Source: Mucilaginibacter pineti (lineage in GTDB: Bacteria; Bacteroidota; Bacteroidia; Sphingobacteriales; Sphingobacteriaceae). From it: DNA of 64,000 nucleotides. The stretch is taken from NCBI RefSeq assembly GCF_900101875.1, contig NZ_FNAI01000002.1, positions 496,001 through 560,000 of the forward strand, given 5' to 3'. Shown here piece by piece: positions 35,739-44,301 of this stretch. The translations under genes were made by a program, and so were the position numbers. The number at the start of each line of letters is the position of its first letter. Within the stretch, counting starts at the first letter, position 1. The notes beneath the pieces were generated by a model. The model searched no databases. It was not told the origin of the DNA and worked only from the letters and a program-made list of their open reading frames with translations.

Positions 35739-38700
35739 ATGAAATTTTATCAATTAATACCAAAACCCTGGTGTAAAATTATGAAGATAACATTAGGCCA
35801 AGTATTTATTGCAATAGTACTTACCGGTATGTCATACGCTAAAACGGGCCATGCCCAGGCGGTGCTTGAAAAACCGGTAACTATATCGATAAACAACTTA
35901 AGTTTAAGCAACGCGTTAAAAAAGCTCGAAAAAAACGCCGATATAAAATTTGTTTACAGTAAAAGCATCATCCAAACCAGTCAGGATGTATCTATCGAGT
36001 CGACGAAGGAACGACTGGAGAGTGTGCTAAGCCGATTGCTGGCACCAAACGGGATTGGTTTTGAGGTGATTAATGAACGGATAGTGCTCGTGAAAAAGGC
36101 AATAGCCCCCATAACCAACATCATAGAAGCTAAACCGGCAGATAACTACGCGGGCGACATACAGGCAATAACGGTACGGGGTGTAGTAACCTCGTCAGAA
36201 GGGGAGGTTTTGCCCGGCGTATCTGTAATGGTAAAAGGAACTTCCAGCGGCACTACTACCGATGTTAACGGTAAATACAGTATCAACTTACCCAACGGCG
36301 ATGTCACGCTGGTTTTTAATTATATAGGCTACGCCCCGCAGGAGATAGCGGTTAACGGCCAAACACAGATCAATGTATCCTTAACAGGTTCAAATAAATC
36401 ATTGAATGAAGTGGTGGTAATTGGTTATCAATCTGTTAAGAAAAAGGATTTAACGGGTGCGGTTGCCGTAATAAGCGCGGCGGAATCAAAACGGATATCG
36501 TCTAACAGCTTGGCAGAGTCTATACAGGGTTTATCACCGGGCGTTTCTATCCGTACCAGCGGTAATCCTGGGGGCCAGGCCGACGTTCAAATTCGGGGAA
36601 TTGGCAGTTTTAACGGTACTACCCCACTGTATATAATTGACGGTATGTATGCCGATGCAAATCCAACAATAAATAACGACGATATTGAATCGATACAAAT
36701 ACTAAAGGATGCTTCAGCCTCGGCTATTTATGGTTCACGAGCCGGTAATGGTGTAATTATTATTACCACCAAAAAAGGCAAGCAGGGTGATGCAGTAATA
36801 AATGCAAGTGCAAAGTATGGTGTTCAGGAAATTCCAAAACGTTGGAATGTTATGGATGCAAGCCATTATGCGGCATTAGAAAAACAAGCATACATCAATT
36901 CTGGGCTTACGCCGGTAGGTAGTGTTGGCGATCAATATGACCCCAGTATAAATACTAATTGGCAGGATGAAATCATGCGTACAGGCGCTATACAGGATTA
37001 TAATTTAGCTCTTTCCGGCGGTACCGAAAAAAGCAAATACCTGATATCTGGTAGTTATTTTGGAAACAAAGGCACGCTGATAGGTAACAAGTTCGATAGA
37101 TCAAGCCTGCGGGTTAACACCGAAACTAAAAAAGGCATTTTAACCTTTGGCGAAAATATGTTGCTTACCAATTCAATAGCAAATAACCCCGCAGCCGGTA
37201 ATCCTTTTTATGATATGCCGCAGCAGTTGCCAGTAATTCCCGTTAAAAGTGCAAAATACATAACAGATACAAATCCTGCGGGGTGGGGGATAGGTACCAC
37301 AGACGCACCAAGTTACGCATGGAATTATTTGGCTATTAATGATTATGACCAGCGTAAAAGCACGTATACCAAACTTGTGGGCAATGCCTTTATCGACTTG
37401 AAATTTACCAGTTGGTTATCGTATCGTTTTAACACCGGTGCCGAAGTAAGCTTTGATGATAACAGTTATTTGAGAAAAACAGGTATATGGGCTTATACCC
37501 AGCAACCCGAACTGAGTTACGCAGAAAACGACAGAGAAAAATTCACTAATATACTGCTTGAGCATACGCTGAATTTTAACAAAACCTTTAGTAAGCACAG
37601 CATTAACGGCGTTTTAGGATATACTGAGCAACGAGTTTTAAGAACGTTTTTAGATGGTCGTAAAAATGGATTGCAGGTTGTAGGCGGCGATTATTTCACG
37701 ACTATAAATTCGGCGAATGGCCTTGCATCTGTAACTGGCGGTGTAAATGAAGGACAGGATTACAGAACGCGTGGATATTTAGGACGCGTTAACTATGGCT
37801 ATGATGATAAGTATTTACTGACACTTACTGGCAGGATAGACCAGGATTCGAGATTTGGAGCAAATTACAGAACCGGCTATTTTCCATCTGTCGCAGGAGC
37901 ATGGCGCATAAGCAGGGAAAGCTTTTTCCATGTAGATTGGGTAAATGACCTGAAAATAAGCGCTTCTTACGGCCGCTTGGGTTATAACTCCTTAGGATCA
38001 TTTGATAACCAGGCACTGTTAAATAGTGCGCAACGAGCGGTTTTCGGTCCCAATCAATTTCCATATGTAGGGGCATCGCAAGCTAAGCTAAACAATCCCG
38101 ATTTGAGATGGGAAACAAGAATTGACAAAAATGTGGGTGTTGCAGCAACCTTGTTCAACAACAGCTTAACTGTAGGTATTGATGCTTATGATAACCTTTC
38201 AAAGGATATTATATTAGGTTTGAATATACCATCTTTTTTAGGGAATCAACAGGGCAACCCATCAACCAACGCGGGTAGTATTAGCAATAAAGGTATTGAA
38301 TTTGAGGCCACTTACCGCCACAACACCGGCGATTTTAAATGGGACATATCAGGGAATTTCACCACCATAAAAAACAAAGTTGTTAGCTTGGGCAAACAAC
38401 TTGGCTCAAGTAAATACTTCCAGACAGGTGCAACACGCTCGCAAATTGGCGGTGCTATTGGCCAGTGGTATGTGGTAAAAACCGAAGGCTTATTCCAAAG
38501 TCAGGAAGAAATAAATAATTATAAAAATTCCGGCGGCAAAATCATCCAGCCGAACGCTAAACCAGGGGATGTAAAATTCCAGGATATAAATGATGATGGT
38601 CAGATTAATAATGATGATCGCCAGTTTGATGGTTCGTCTATTCCAAAGTTTCAGGCTGGGTTTCAGTTTAACGGTTCTTACAAATCATTTTCAATAAATG

Positions 38701-39146
38701 TACAATTGGTTGCTTTAACGGGTTACAAAATATATAATGATGTAAGGCGACATTTAGATAGTTATGACCTAACCAACTTCAGGGCTGATGTTAGCCCCTG
38801 GACTCCAACGAACACTAATACAAACGACCCGAGAATAGGCATATTAACTAATGACCCCGGGTTAGTTGATAATGCTAAGTACGAAAGCTCAAGATGGCTT
38901 GAGAACGGATCATATTTACGTATCCGTAATCTTGAAATTGGCTATTCATTCCCTACAAGCCTGGTTAAGCAAATTGGTGTGGCAAATGCTAAGGTTTTCC
39001 TGAGCGGCCAAAACCTGCACACATTTACCAAATACACAGGGCTTGACCCGGATGTACCTGGAGCAGGTATACAAGACCGGGGAATTGATAACGGAACATG
39101 GCCGCCAAGCAGAATTTATTCATTAGGTATTCAGTGTGGGTTTTAA
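35739..39146 (+). CDS. SusC/RagA-type TonB-linked outer membrane protein with STN domain
   Basis: This protein has 1135 residues. A signal peptide ends near HAQA (about 41). The STN domain (about 48-125) receives the signal partner FecR. A carboxypeptidase-regulatory-like beta domain follows (about 148-220, GVVTSSEGEVLPGVSVMVKG), then the TonB-box region NEVVVIGYQSVKKKDLTGAV and a plug with TPLYIIDGMYAD and GSRAGNGVIIITTKKG. The rest is a 22-strand barrel. The protein should import oligosaccharides across the outer membrane using TonB energy, together with SusD. The STN domain explains the upstream sigma/FecR pair. Confidence 0.92.
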   Translation: MKFYQLIPKPWCKIMKITLGQVFIAIVLTGMSYAKTGHAQAVLEKPVTISINNLSLSNALKKLEKNADIKFVYSKSIIQTSQDVSIESTKERLESVLSRLLAPNGIGFEVINERIVLVKKAIAPITNIIEAKPADNYAGDIQAITVRGVVTSSEGEVLPGVSVMVKGTSSGTTTDVNGKYSINLPNGDVTLVFNYIGYAPQEIAVNGQTQINVSLTGSNKSLNEVVVIGYQSVKKKDLTGAVAVISAAESKRISSNSLAESIQGLSPGVSIRTSGNPGGQADVQIRGIGSFNGTTPLYIIDGMYADANPTINNDDIESIQILKDASASAIYGSRAGNGVIIITTKKGKQGDAVINASAKYGVQEIPKRWNVMDASHYAALEKQAYINSGLTPVGSVGDQYDPSINTNWQDEIMRTGAIQDYNLALSGGTEKSKYLISGSYFGNKGTLIGNKFDRSSLRVNTETKKGILTFGENMLLTNSIANNPAAGNPFYDMPQQLPVIPVKSAKYITDTNPAGWGIGTTDAPSYAWNYLAINDYDQRKSTYTKLVGNAFIDLKFTSWLSYRFNTGAEVSFDDNSYLRKTGIWAYTQQPELSYAENDREKFTNILLEHTLNFNKTFSKHSINGVLGYTEQRVLRTFLDGRKNGLQVVGGDYFTTINSANGLASVTGGVNEGQDYRTRGYLGRVNYGYDDKYLLTLTGRIDQDSRFGANYRTGYFPSVAGAWRISRESFFHVDWVNDLKISASYGRLGYNSLGSFDNQALLNSAQRAVFGPNQFPYVGASQAKLNNPDLRWETRIDKNVGVAATLFNNSLTVGIDAYDNLSKDIILGLNIPSFLGNQQGNPSTNAGSISNKGIEFEATYRHNTGDFKWDISGNFTTIKNKVVSLGKQLGSSKYFQTGATRSQIGGAIGQWYVVKTEGLFQSQEEINNYKNSGGKIIQPNAKPGDVKFQDINDDGQINNDDRQFDGSSIPKFQAGFQFNGSYKSFSINVQLVALTGYKIYNDVRRHLDSYDLTNFRADVSPWTPTNTNTNDPRIGILTNDPGLVDNAKYESSRWLENGSYLRIRNLEIGYSFPTSLVKQIGVANAKVFLSGQNLHTFTKYTGLDPDVPGAGIQDRGIDNGTWPPSRIYSLGIQCGF

Positions 39147-39166
39147 CCATTTAAAGATTTAATTAC

Positions 39167-40705
39167 ATGAAAAAGTATATCATATATTCATTTATAGCGG
39201 GGCTTTTGCTGGTAACCGCAGCCTGCAAAAAAGATCTTAACATTAATAACCCCAATACGCCAACAATTACCGCTTTTTGGAAAACACAAGCCGATGCGCT
39301 CTCTGGAGTAAATTCCGTTTACAGTACATTACACAGGGGCGCTATTTCGCGCTGGCAGTTGTTTGCCAACATTATCCGGTCTGACGAAGGCACAAGCACC
39401 AGCCCCGATCATAGTTTGCAAAATAATTTCGATCTGTTTTTAATAACCGATTACAATTATGGTAATACAACAGGTATCTGGGCCGATAATTATGTTGGTG
39501 TTTTTCGTGCAAATCAAGTATTGGATAACGTGCCTAACATTACCATGGATGCTACCTTAAAGAATCAGTATCTTGGCGAAGCCAAATTTTTGCGGGGTTA
39601 TTTTTACTATAACCTTGCTATGCTATTCGGCAATGTGCCGCTTCAGCTGAAAACTTCAGTAACAAACGATCAAATAGCTACATCTCCACAGCAGGCAGTT
39701 TGGGCACAAGTTGTAAAAGATCTTACTGAAGCTATTGCGGTTTTGCCGACAAGCTATTCAAATCCAAATGATTTGGGTAGGGCAACAAAAGGTGCGGCTT
39801 ACGCTATGCTGGCTAAGGCCTACATGCAGCAGCGTAAATTTGCCGAGGCCATACCAGCATTAGCTTATTTGGCAGATGGCCCGGGAAAAGGTATGTATGG
39901 ATTAACTGATGACTACCGCGATAACTTTCTGGAAAGTAAGGAAAATAATAAGGAATCGGTTTTTGAGATCCAGTTTGCAACAAACCCGTTGGATAACCAT
40001 GATGATGATACCGACCCACGGGTTGATAACCTTAACTATGGCCAGTCGTTGCCGCCGTTTTTTGCGCCTAAGCCAATTGGGTTTACCGATGGACAGGGTT
40101 TACGCTGGGTGATCCACGAGTTTACCAAGGAGAAAACTGTAGCCGGCGGCCGCGATCCGCGCGTGGATGCTTCGTATCTGTATGATTCAACCGATGTTAG
40201 GGGGCCAAACTTCTCCATGATCTATGGGCAAACTTTTGCCTCACGTTATCCGGGGGGTAACAACGATGTGTGGTTTAGGAAATACCTGGATGATGCAATT
40301 GGCACGGGCGAAAGCTTTCACTCTGGCAACAACTACCGTATCATCAGGTATGCGGATGTGTTGTTGATGTATGCCGAGTGTCTTAACGAAACCGGTAAAA
40401 CCACCGATGCTTACAAATACGTAGATGCTGTTAGACAACGTGCAGGTTTACCCACACTTACAAGTGCGAAACCCGGGATGGATCATGATGCATTTTTAAC
40501 CCAGTTAAAACACGAACGCCTGACCGAGCTTGCCGGCGAAGGGCACCGCTGGGATGACCTTGCCCGCTGGGGCGATCTGGGAACGGGTTTAGCCAATCAT
40601 GACCCCGCGTTCAGTAATTTTGTGAAAAATAAAAGTGAGTTCTTCCCGATACCACAGGTTGATCTGGACAGTGATCCTAACCTGAAGCAGAATCCTAATT
40701 ATTAA
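39167..40705 (+). CDS. SusD/RagB-type outer membrane glycan-binding lipoprotein
   Basis: This 512-residue protein has a lipoprotein signal ending in LLVTAAC with the lipidated cysteine at 20. The helical SusD fold is indicated by AKFLRGYFYYNLAMLFGNVPL, KGAAYAMLAKAYMQQRKFAEA and the C-terminal RYADVLLMYAECLNE with ERLTELAGEGHRWDDL. It caps the SusC barrel and binds the glycan at the cell surface. It begins 20 bases after SusC and is followed by a hairpin that may lower expression of the downstream enzymes. Confidence 0.92.
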   Translation: MKKYIIYSFIAGLLLVTAACKKDLNINNPNTPTITAFWKTQADALSGVNSVYSTLHRGAISRWQLFANIIRSDEGTSTSPDHSLQNNFDLFLITDYNYGNTTGIWADNYVGVFRANQVLDNVPNITMDATLKNQYLGEAKFLRGYFYYNLAMLFGNVPLQLKTSVTNDQIATSPQQAVWAQVVKDLTEAIAVLPTSYSNPNDLGRATKGAAYAMLAKAYMQQRKFAEAIPALAYLADGPGKGMYGLTDDYRDNFLESKENNKESVFEIQFATNPLDNHDDDTDPRVDNLNYGQSLPPFFAPKPIGFTDGQGLRWVIHEFTKEKTVAGGRDPRVDASYLYDSTDVRGPNFSMIYGQTFASRYPGGNNDVWFRKYLDDAIGTGESFHSGNNYRIIRYADVLLMYAECLNETGKTTDAYKYVDAVRQRAGLPTLTSAKPGMDHDAFLTQLKHERLTELAGEGHRWDDLARWGDLGTGLANHDPAFSNFVKNKSEFFPIPQVDLDSDPNLKQNPNY

Positions 40706-40714
40706 ATTTTACAG

Positions 40715-40743
40715 CCGTGAAGGATGACACTCGTCCTTCACGG
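40715..40743 (+). terminator. Hairpin between SusD and the enzyme genes
   Basis: CCGTGAAGGA (40715-40724) and TCCTTCACGG (40734-40743) are exact complements around a 9-base loop, followed by TTTATATAATT. It is probably an attenuator or partial terminator. An ATG at 40724 for the next gene would lie inside it, which favours the ATG at 40763. Confidence 0.65.
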
Positions 40744-40762
40744 TTTATATAATTCTACCATC

Positions 40763-41989
40763 ATGAAAAAAGTTGATTATGTCCATTGTGTGTTGATTTC
40801 GGTGCTGCTGATAGCGGCATCATGTGGTAAGGGGGCAAATAACAAGCCTACGGATAACGGAAATGGTAAAACAGATCCGCCGGTTACGCCGGTAAAACAT
40901 GCCGATGATACGCCGCCGGTTGATAATTCAACATCAACCGTAAATATTACCTGGGATGCCACGGCTAAAAAGATCTCGCACGATGTTTATTATGCCGAGT
41001 ATGGCCGTGTTAAAAGGATAAGCGCCACAACGCTTTTACTTACCTACCACTGCGGCGGTGCCAATGATTACTGGAACAACATTGCCCTGCGCCGTAGTGA
41101 TGATAATGGCGCAACCTGGGGCGATGCGCAAATACTGATGGCTGATAATATTCCCGGTTATTACGGTTTTTCTAATCCGGATATCCTGGTGATGAAAAAC
41201 GGATGGCTTATGCTGGCTTTTGTTGGCAGGGGCAACCCCGATGATAACGCGCATGACAACGTGCAAATAAGAATCAGTAAAGACCAGGGATTAAGTTGGG
41301 GTGATCCTAAAATAATTGCTACAGGCCGCTCATGGGAACCTGGCGCTATACAACTGAGCGATGGCGATATAGAACTATTTTATTCCAGCGAAGCCAATTG
41401 GTGGCCAAGCAGCAATCCGCAGCAGGATATTCTGTTTATCCACTCTACGGATAATGGTGCTACCTGGTCGTCGCCAAAAGAGGTTGCTTATGCAAGTGGT
41501 TTCCGCGATGGAATGCCAACACCATTGGTTTTAAAGGATAATAAAGGGATTGTGTTCCCTATCGAGTCGGTTAATAATTCAAAATCGCCCTGGGTATTAT
41601 GGTCGTCAACAGATGCTAAATGGAATTATAATACTAACGGAACTACTTCAAACGGCAGGCGATGGCTGGCTACCACCAATAATGTTTTTGGCGGCGGCCC
41701 GTATATGGTGCAGTTATCAACCGGCGAAACGTTACTCTCTTTTCAGGATGGGGATGGACGCGCCATATCCGACTGGAAAAAAAGTACCATGCTGGTATTA
41801 CAGGGTAACAGTGTAGGTGCAAACTTCTCAAAAACTACCAGGCCATGGCCCAATTTGCCGCTTAACGAAGGTGCCTATTATAGCTCGATGTTTTTAAAGG
41901 ATGATAATACCGTTGTTTTAATTACAACACGTAACTTTAGCGATAATCACAGTGAAATTTATTGGAAAGAAGGGCACATTACAAGGTAG
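40763..41989 (+). CDS. BNR-repeat (sialidase-fold) lipoprotein glycosidase
   Basis: The ATG at 40763 gives 408 residues with a lipoprotein signal ending LLIAASC. The body is a six-bladed propeller with Asp boxes SDDNGATWG, SKDQGLSWG and STDNGATWS. This fold is shared by GH33 sialidases and GH93 exo-arabinanases. Because the neighbours are GH43, GH5-like and GH39-like enzymes, an arabinan- or other plant-glycan-directed enzyme is likelier than a sialidase, but this is inference. No arginine triad of sialidases was confirmed. It sits on the outer surface or periplasmic face. Confidence 0.75.
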   Translation: MKKVDYVHCVLISVLLIAASCGKGANNKPTDNGNGKTDPPVTPVKHADDTPPVDNSTSTVNITWDATAKKISHDVYYAEYGRVKRISATTLLLTYHCGGANDYWNNIALRRSDDNGATWGDAQILMADNIPGYYGFSNPDILVMKNGWLMLAFVGRGNPDDNAHDNVQIRISKDQGLSWGDPKIIATGRSWEPGAIQLSDGDIELFYSSEANWWPSSNPQQDILFIHSTDNGATWSSPKEVAYASGFRDGMPTPLVLKDNKGIVFPIESVNNSKSPWVLWSSTDAKWNYNTNGTTSNGRRWLATTNNVFGGGPYMVQLSTGETLLSFQDGDGRAISDWKKSTMLVLQGNSVGANFSKTTRPWPNLPLNEGAYYSSMFLKDDNTVVLITTRNFSDNHSEIYWKEGHITR

Positions 41990-42013
41990 CCTTTTAACGC
42001 ATTTGCCATTATC

Positions 42014-43066
42014 ATGAATAAAATATTTAAGCTTATTATCCTGCTGCTATGTTTTGCCGTTACGGGCTTTGCCCAAACTAACACCGATAAAACATTTACC
42101 AACCCGCTGCTGCCATCGGGCGCCGATCCCTGGGTTATTTATAAGGACGGGTATTACTATTATACCAATTCTGCAGGTAACCGCCTTGTAATCTGGAAAA
42201 CTAAGAGTGTTGCCCGGTTAAGCTCAGCCGAAAAGAAAACCATTTGGGTGCCACCGGCAGGTACCAGCTACTCAAAGGAACTTTGGGCCCCCGAGCTACA
42301 TTTTTTAAAGGACAAATGGTATATGTATTTTGCTGCCGATGATGGTAATAACAACAATCACCGTATCTATGTGCTTGAAAATTCATCTGCCGATCCAACA
42401 AAGGGCGACTGGACGTTTAAAGGCAAAGTAGGCGATGAAACCAATAAATGGGCTATCGATGTATCTGTTTTTGAAAATAACGGGCAGCTTTACATGTTAT
42501 GGGCTGGCTGGGAAGGTGATGAGAACGGTCAGCAGAATATTTATATTGCTAAAATGAAAGACCCGCTTACTATTGACGGGCCACGGGTTAAAATATCTAC
42601 CCCAACCTATGATTGGGAAAAGTACGGCGACCTGGGCGCAAAATCAAACCCGCCGCATGTAAATGTGAATGAAGGGCCAGAGATATTGAAACACAAAAAC
42701 AAGTTGTTCCTTGTGTACTCCGCCAGCGGCTGCTGGACAGATTATTATGCCTTGGGTATGCTTACGGCATCAAAAAACAGCGACTTGCTTAACCCAGCCT
42801 CCTGGACAAAATCGCCGCAGCCTGTATTTAAGGAAGCTCCTGCGAATAGCGTTTACGCACCGGGGCACAATTCGTTCTTTAAATCGCCGGATGGCACCGA
42901 GGATTGGATCTTGTACCACGCCAACTCGCAGCCGGGTCAGGGTTGCGGAAATGAACGCTCGCCGCGGATGCAAAAGTTTAGCTGGAATAAAGATGGCTCA
43001 CCAAACTTCGGCGTTCCGCTAAAAGCAGGGATAGCAATGGACGGTCCATCCGAAAAAAATAAATAG
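42014..43066 (+). CDS. Exported GH43 family glycoside hydrolase
   Basis: This 350-residue protein has a signal peptide ending in GFAQ (residue 21). The five-bladed propeller of GH43 is indicated by FTNPLLPSGADPWVIYKDG, where the aspartate is the expected general base, by WAIDVSVFENNGQLYMLWAG and by NEGPEILKHKNKLFLVYSA with the expected general acid glutamate. GH43 enzymes release arabinose or xylose from plant polysaccharides. It is 24 bases after the BNR gene and 24 bases before the GH5-like gene, in one operon. Confidence 0.87.
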   Translation: MNKIFKLIILLLCFAVTGFAQTNTDKTFTNPLLPSGADPWVIYKDGYYYYTNSAGNRLVIWKTKSVARLSSAEKKTIWVPPAGTSYSKELWAPELHFLKDKWYMYFAADDGNNNNHRIYVLENSSADPTKGDWTFKGKVGDETNKWAIDVSVFENNGQLYMLWAGWEGDENGQQNIYIAKMKDPLTIDGPRVKISTPTYDWEKYGDLGAKSNPPHVNVNEGPEILKHKNKLFLVYSASGCWTDYYALGMLTASKNSDLLNPASWTKSPQPVFKEAPANSVYAPGHNSFFKSPDGTEDWILYHANSQPGQGCGNERSPRMQKFSWNKDGSPNFGVPLKAGIAMDGPSEKNK

Positions 43067-43090
43067 ATTTATCACATCTTATTATAAACT

Positions 43091-44161
43091 ATGAAAATAA
43101 TAAAACAATTATGCGGCGCTTTATTGTTGCTGGCAATGGCCTTTAACGCGCAGGCGCAAAAGAAAGCAAGCGGACAAATATGGTCGGCAGAGAAGGCGAA
43201 TAAATGGTACGCGGCGCATAAGTGGCTTAGCGGTGCCGATTACATACCTGCTACTGCAATTAACCAGTTGGAGATGTGGCAGGCTAATACATTCGACCCA
43301 AAAACAATTGACAAGGAACTTGGCTATGCCGAGGGTATTGGCTTTAATACCATGCGTGTGTTTTTACACAGCCTTGCCTATAAGCAAGACCCCGCCGGTT
43401 TTAAAAAGCGGATGGATAAGTTTTTAACCATAGCTGCCAGTCACCATATTACGCCGCTGTTTGTGTTTTTTGACGATTGCTGGAATAAAGAGCCAAAGGC
43501 CGGCAAACAACCCGAGCCAAAACCGGGCATCCATAACTCCGGTTGGATGCAGGATCCCGGTCAGCCCGCATCTGCGCAGGCGGCCAATTTCCCGGCTTTG
43601 GAAATATATGTGAAGGATGTATTAAAAACTTTTGCACATGATAAAAGAATTTTGCTTTGGGATCTGTACAATGAGCCCGGAAACTCTGGTAAAGGCGATT
43701 CATCATTGCCACTGTTGAAAAAAGTATTTGGCTGGGCAAGGGAAGTAAACCCCGATCAACCAATAAGTGCCGGTGTATGGTCATGGGGATTAGAGGCACT
43801 GAACGAATACCAGGTAACCCATTCAGATGTGGTTACTTATCATGATTACTCGCCCGAGAATGAACATTTAAAAACGGTTCAGTTTTTAAAGATGTATGGC
43901 AGGCCGGTAATTTGTACCGAGTATATGGCCCGCCCGCGTAACAGCCGGTTTGAAACCGTAATGCCTATGCTTAAAAAAGAAAATGTGGGTGCCATAAACT
44001 GGGGCTTTGTGGCCGGTAAAACCAATACCAAATACGCCTGGGATACCCCTATACCTGATGGTGGTGAGCCAAAAGAATGGTTCCACGAAATTTTCAGACC
44101 CGATGGTACACCTTACAAGCAGGAAGAAGTTGACGTGATCAAAAAATTAAACGGTAAATAA
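43091..44161 (+). CDS. Exported GH5-like (clan GH-A) glycoside hydrolase
   Basis: This 356-residue protein has a signal peptide ending in NAQAQ (residue 23). The TIM barrel has the acid/base glutamate in LLWDLYNEPGN near 195-205 and the nucleophile glutamate in VICTEYMARPR near 276-286. GFNTMRVFLHSL and FFDDCWNKEP are typical of distant GH5/GH2 relatives often annotated as xylanase. Retaining hydrolysis of a beta-linked polysaccharide backbone is expected, but substrate is not certain. A strong terminator follows, ending the main operon. Confidence 0.8.
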   Translation: MKIIKQLCGALLLLAMAFNAQAQKKASGQIWSAEKANKWYAAHKWLSGADYIPATAINQLEMWQANTFDPKTIDKELGYAEGIGFNTMRVFLHSLAYKQDPAGFKKRMDKFLTIAASHHITPLFVFFDDCWNKEPKAGKQPEPKPGIHNSGWMQDPGQPASAQAANFPALEIYVKDVLKTFAHDKRILLWDLYNEPGNSGKGDSSLPLLKKVFGWAREVNPDQPISAGVWSWGLEALNEYQVTHSDVVTYHDYSPENEHLKTVQFLKMYGRPVICTEYMARPRNSRFETVMPMLKKENVGAINWGFVAGKTNTKYAWDTPIPDGGEPKEWFHEIFRPDGTPYKQEEVDVIKKLNGK

Positions 44162-44184
44162 GCTGTTAATATTTACAGTATATT

Positions 44185-44215
44185 AAAGCCCGGTACTTTT
44201 TGTATCGGGCTTTTT
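44185..44215 (+). terminator. Intrinsic terminator closing the main sugar utilisation operon
   Basis: AAAGCCCG (44185-44192) and CGGGCTTT pair around a region with a further GTAC/GTAT partial stem, followed by a T run. The last glycosidase gene must be transcribed from its own promoter. Confidence 0.8.
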
Positions 44216-44301
44216 ACTTTAAAAAAATTAATAAGTGTTTATAAAGGAAAAGATGATAAGTATATTTAAATGTTCTTTGTAACAATTATAACTATCTCTT
44301 T

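Noticed and set aside
40724..40762. Upstream ATG for the BNR lipoprotein
   Set aside because: It would start inside the hairpin stem at 40715-40743 and would bury the lipoprotein signal 13 residues in.
40763..41989. Sialidase as the function of the BNR protein
   Set aside because: Asp boxes are shared by several families, and the neighbours point to plant glycans; the sialidase arginine triad was not confirmed.
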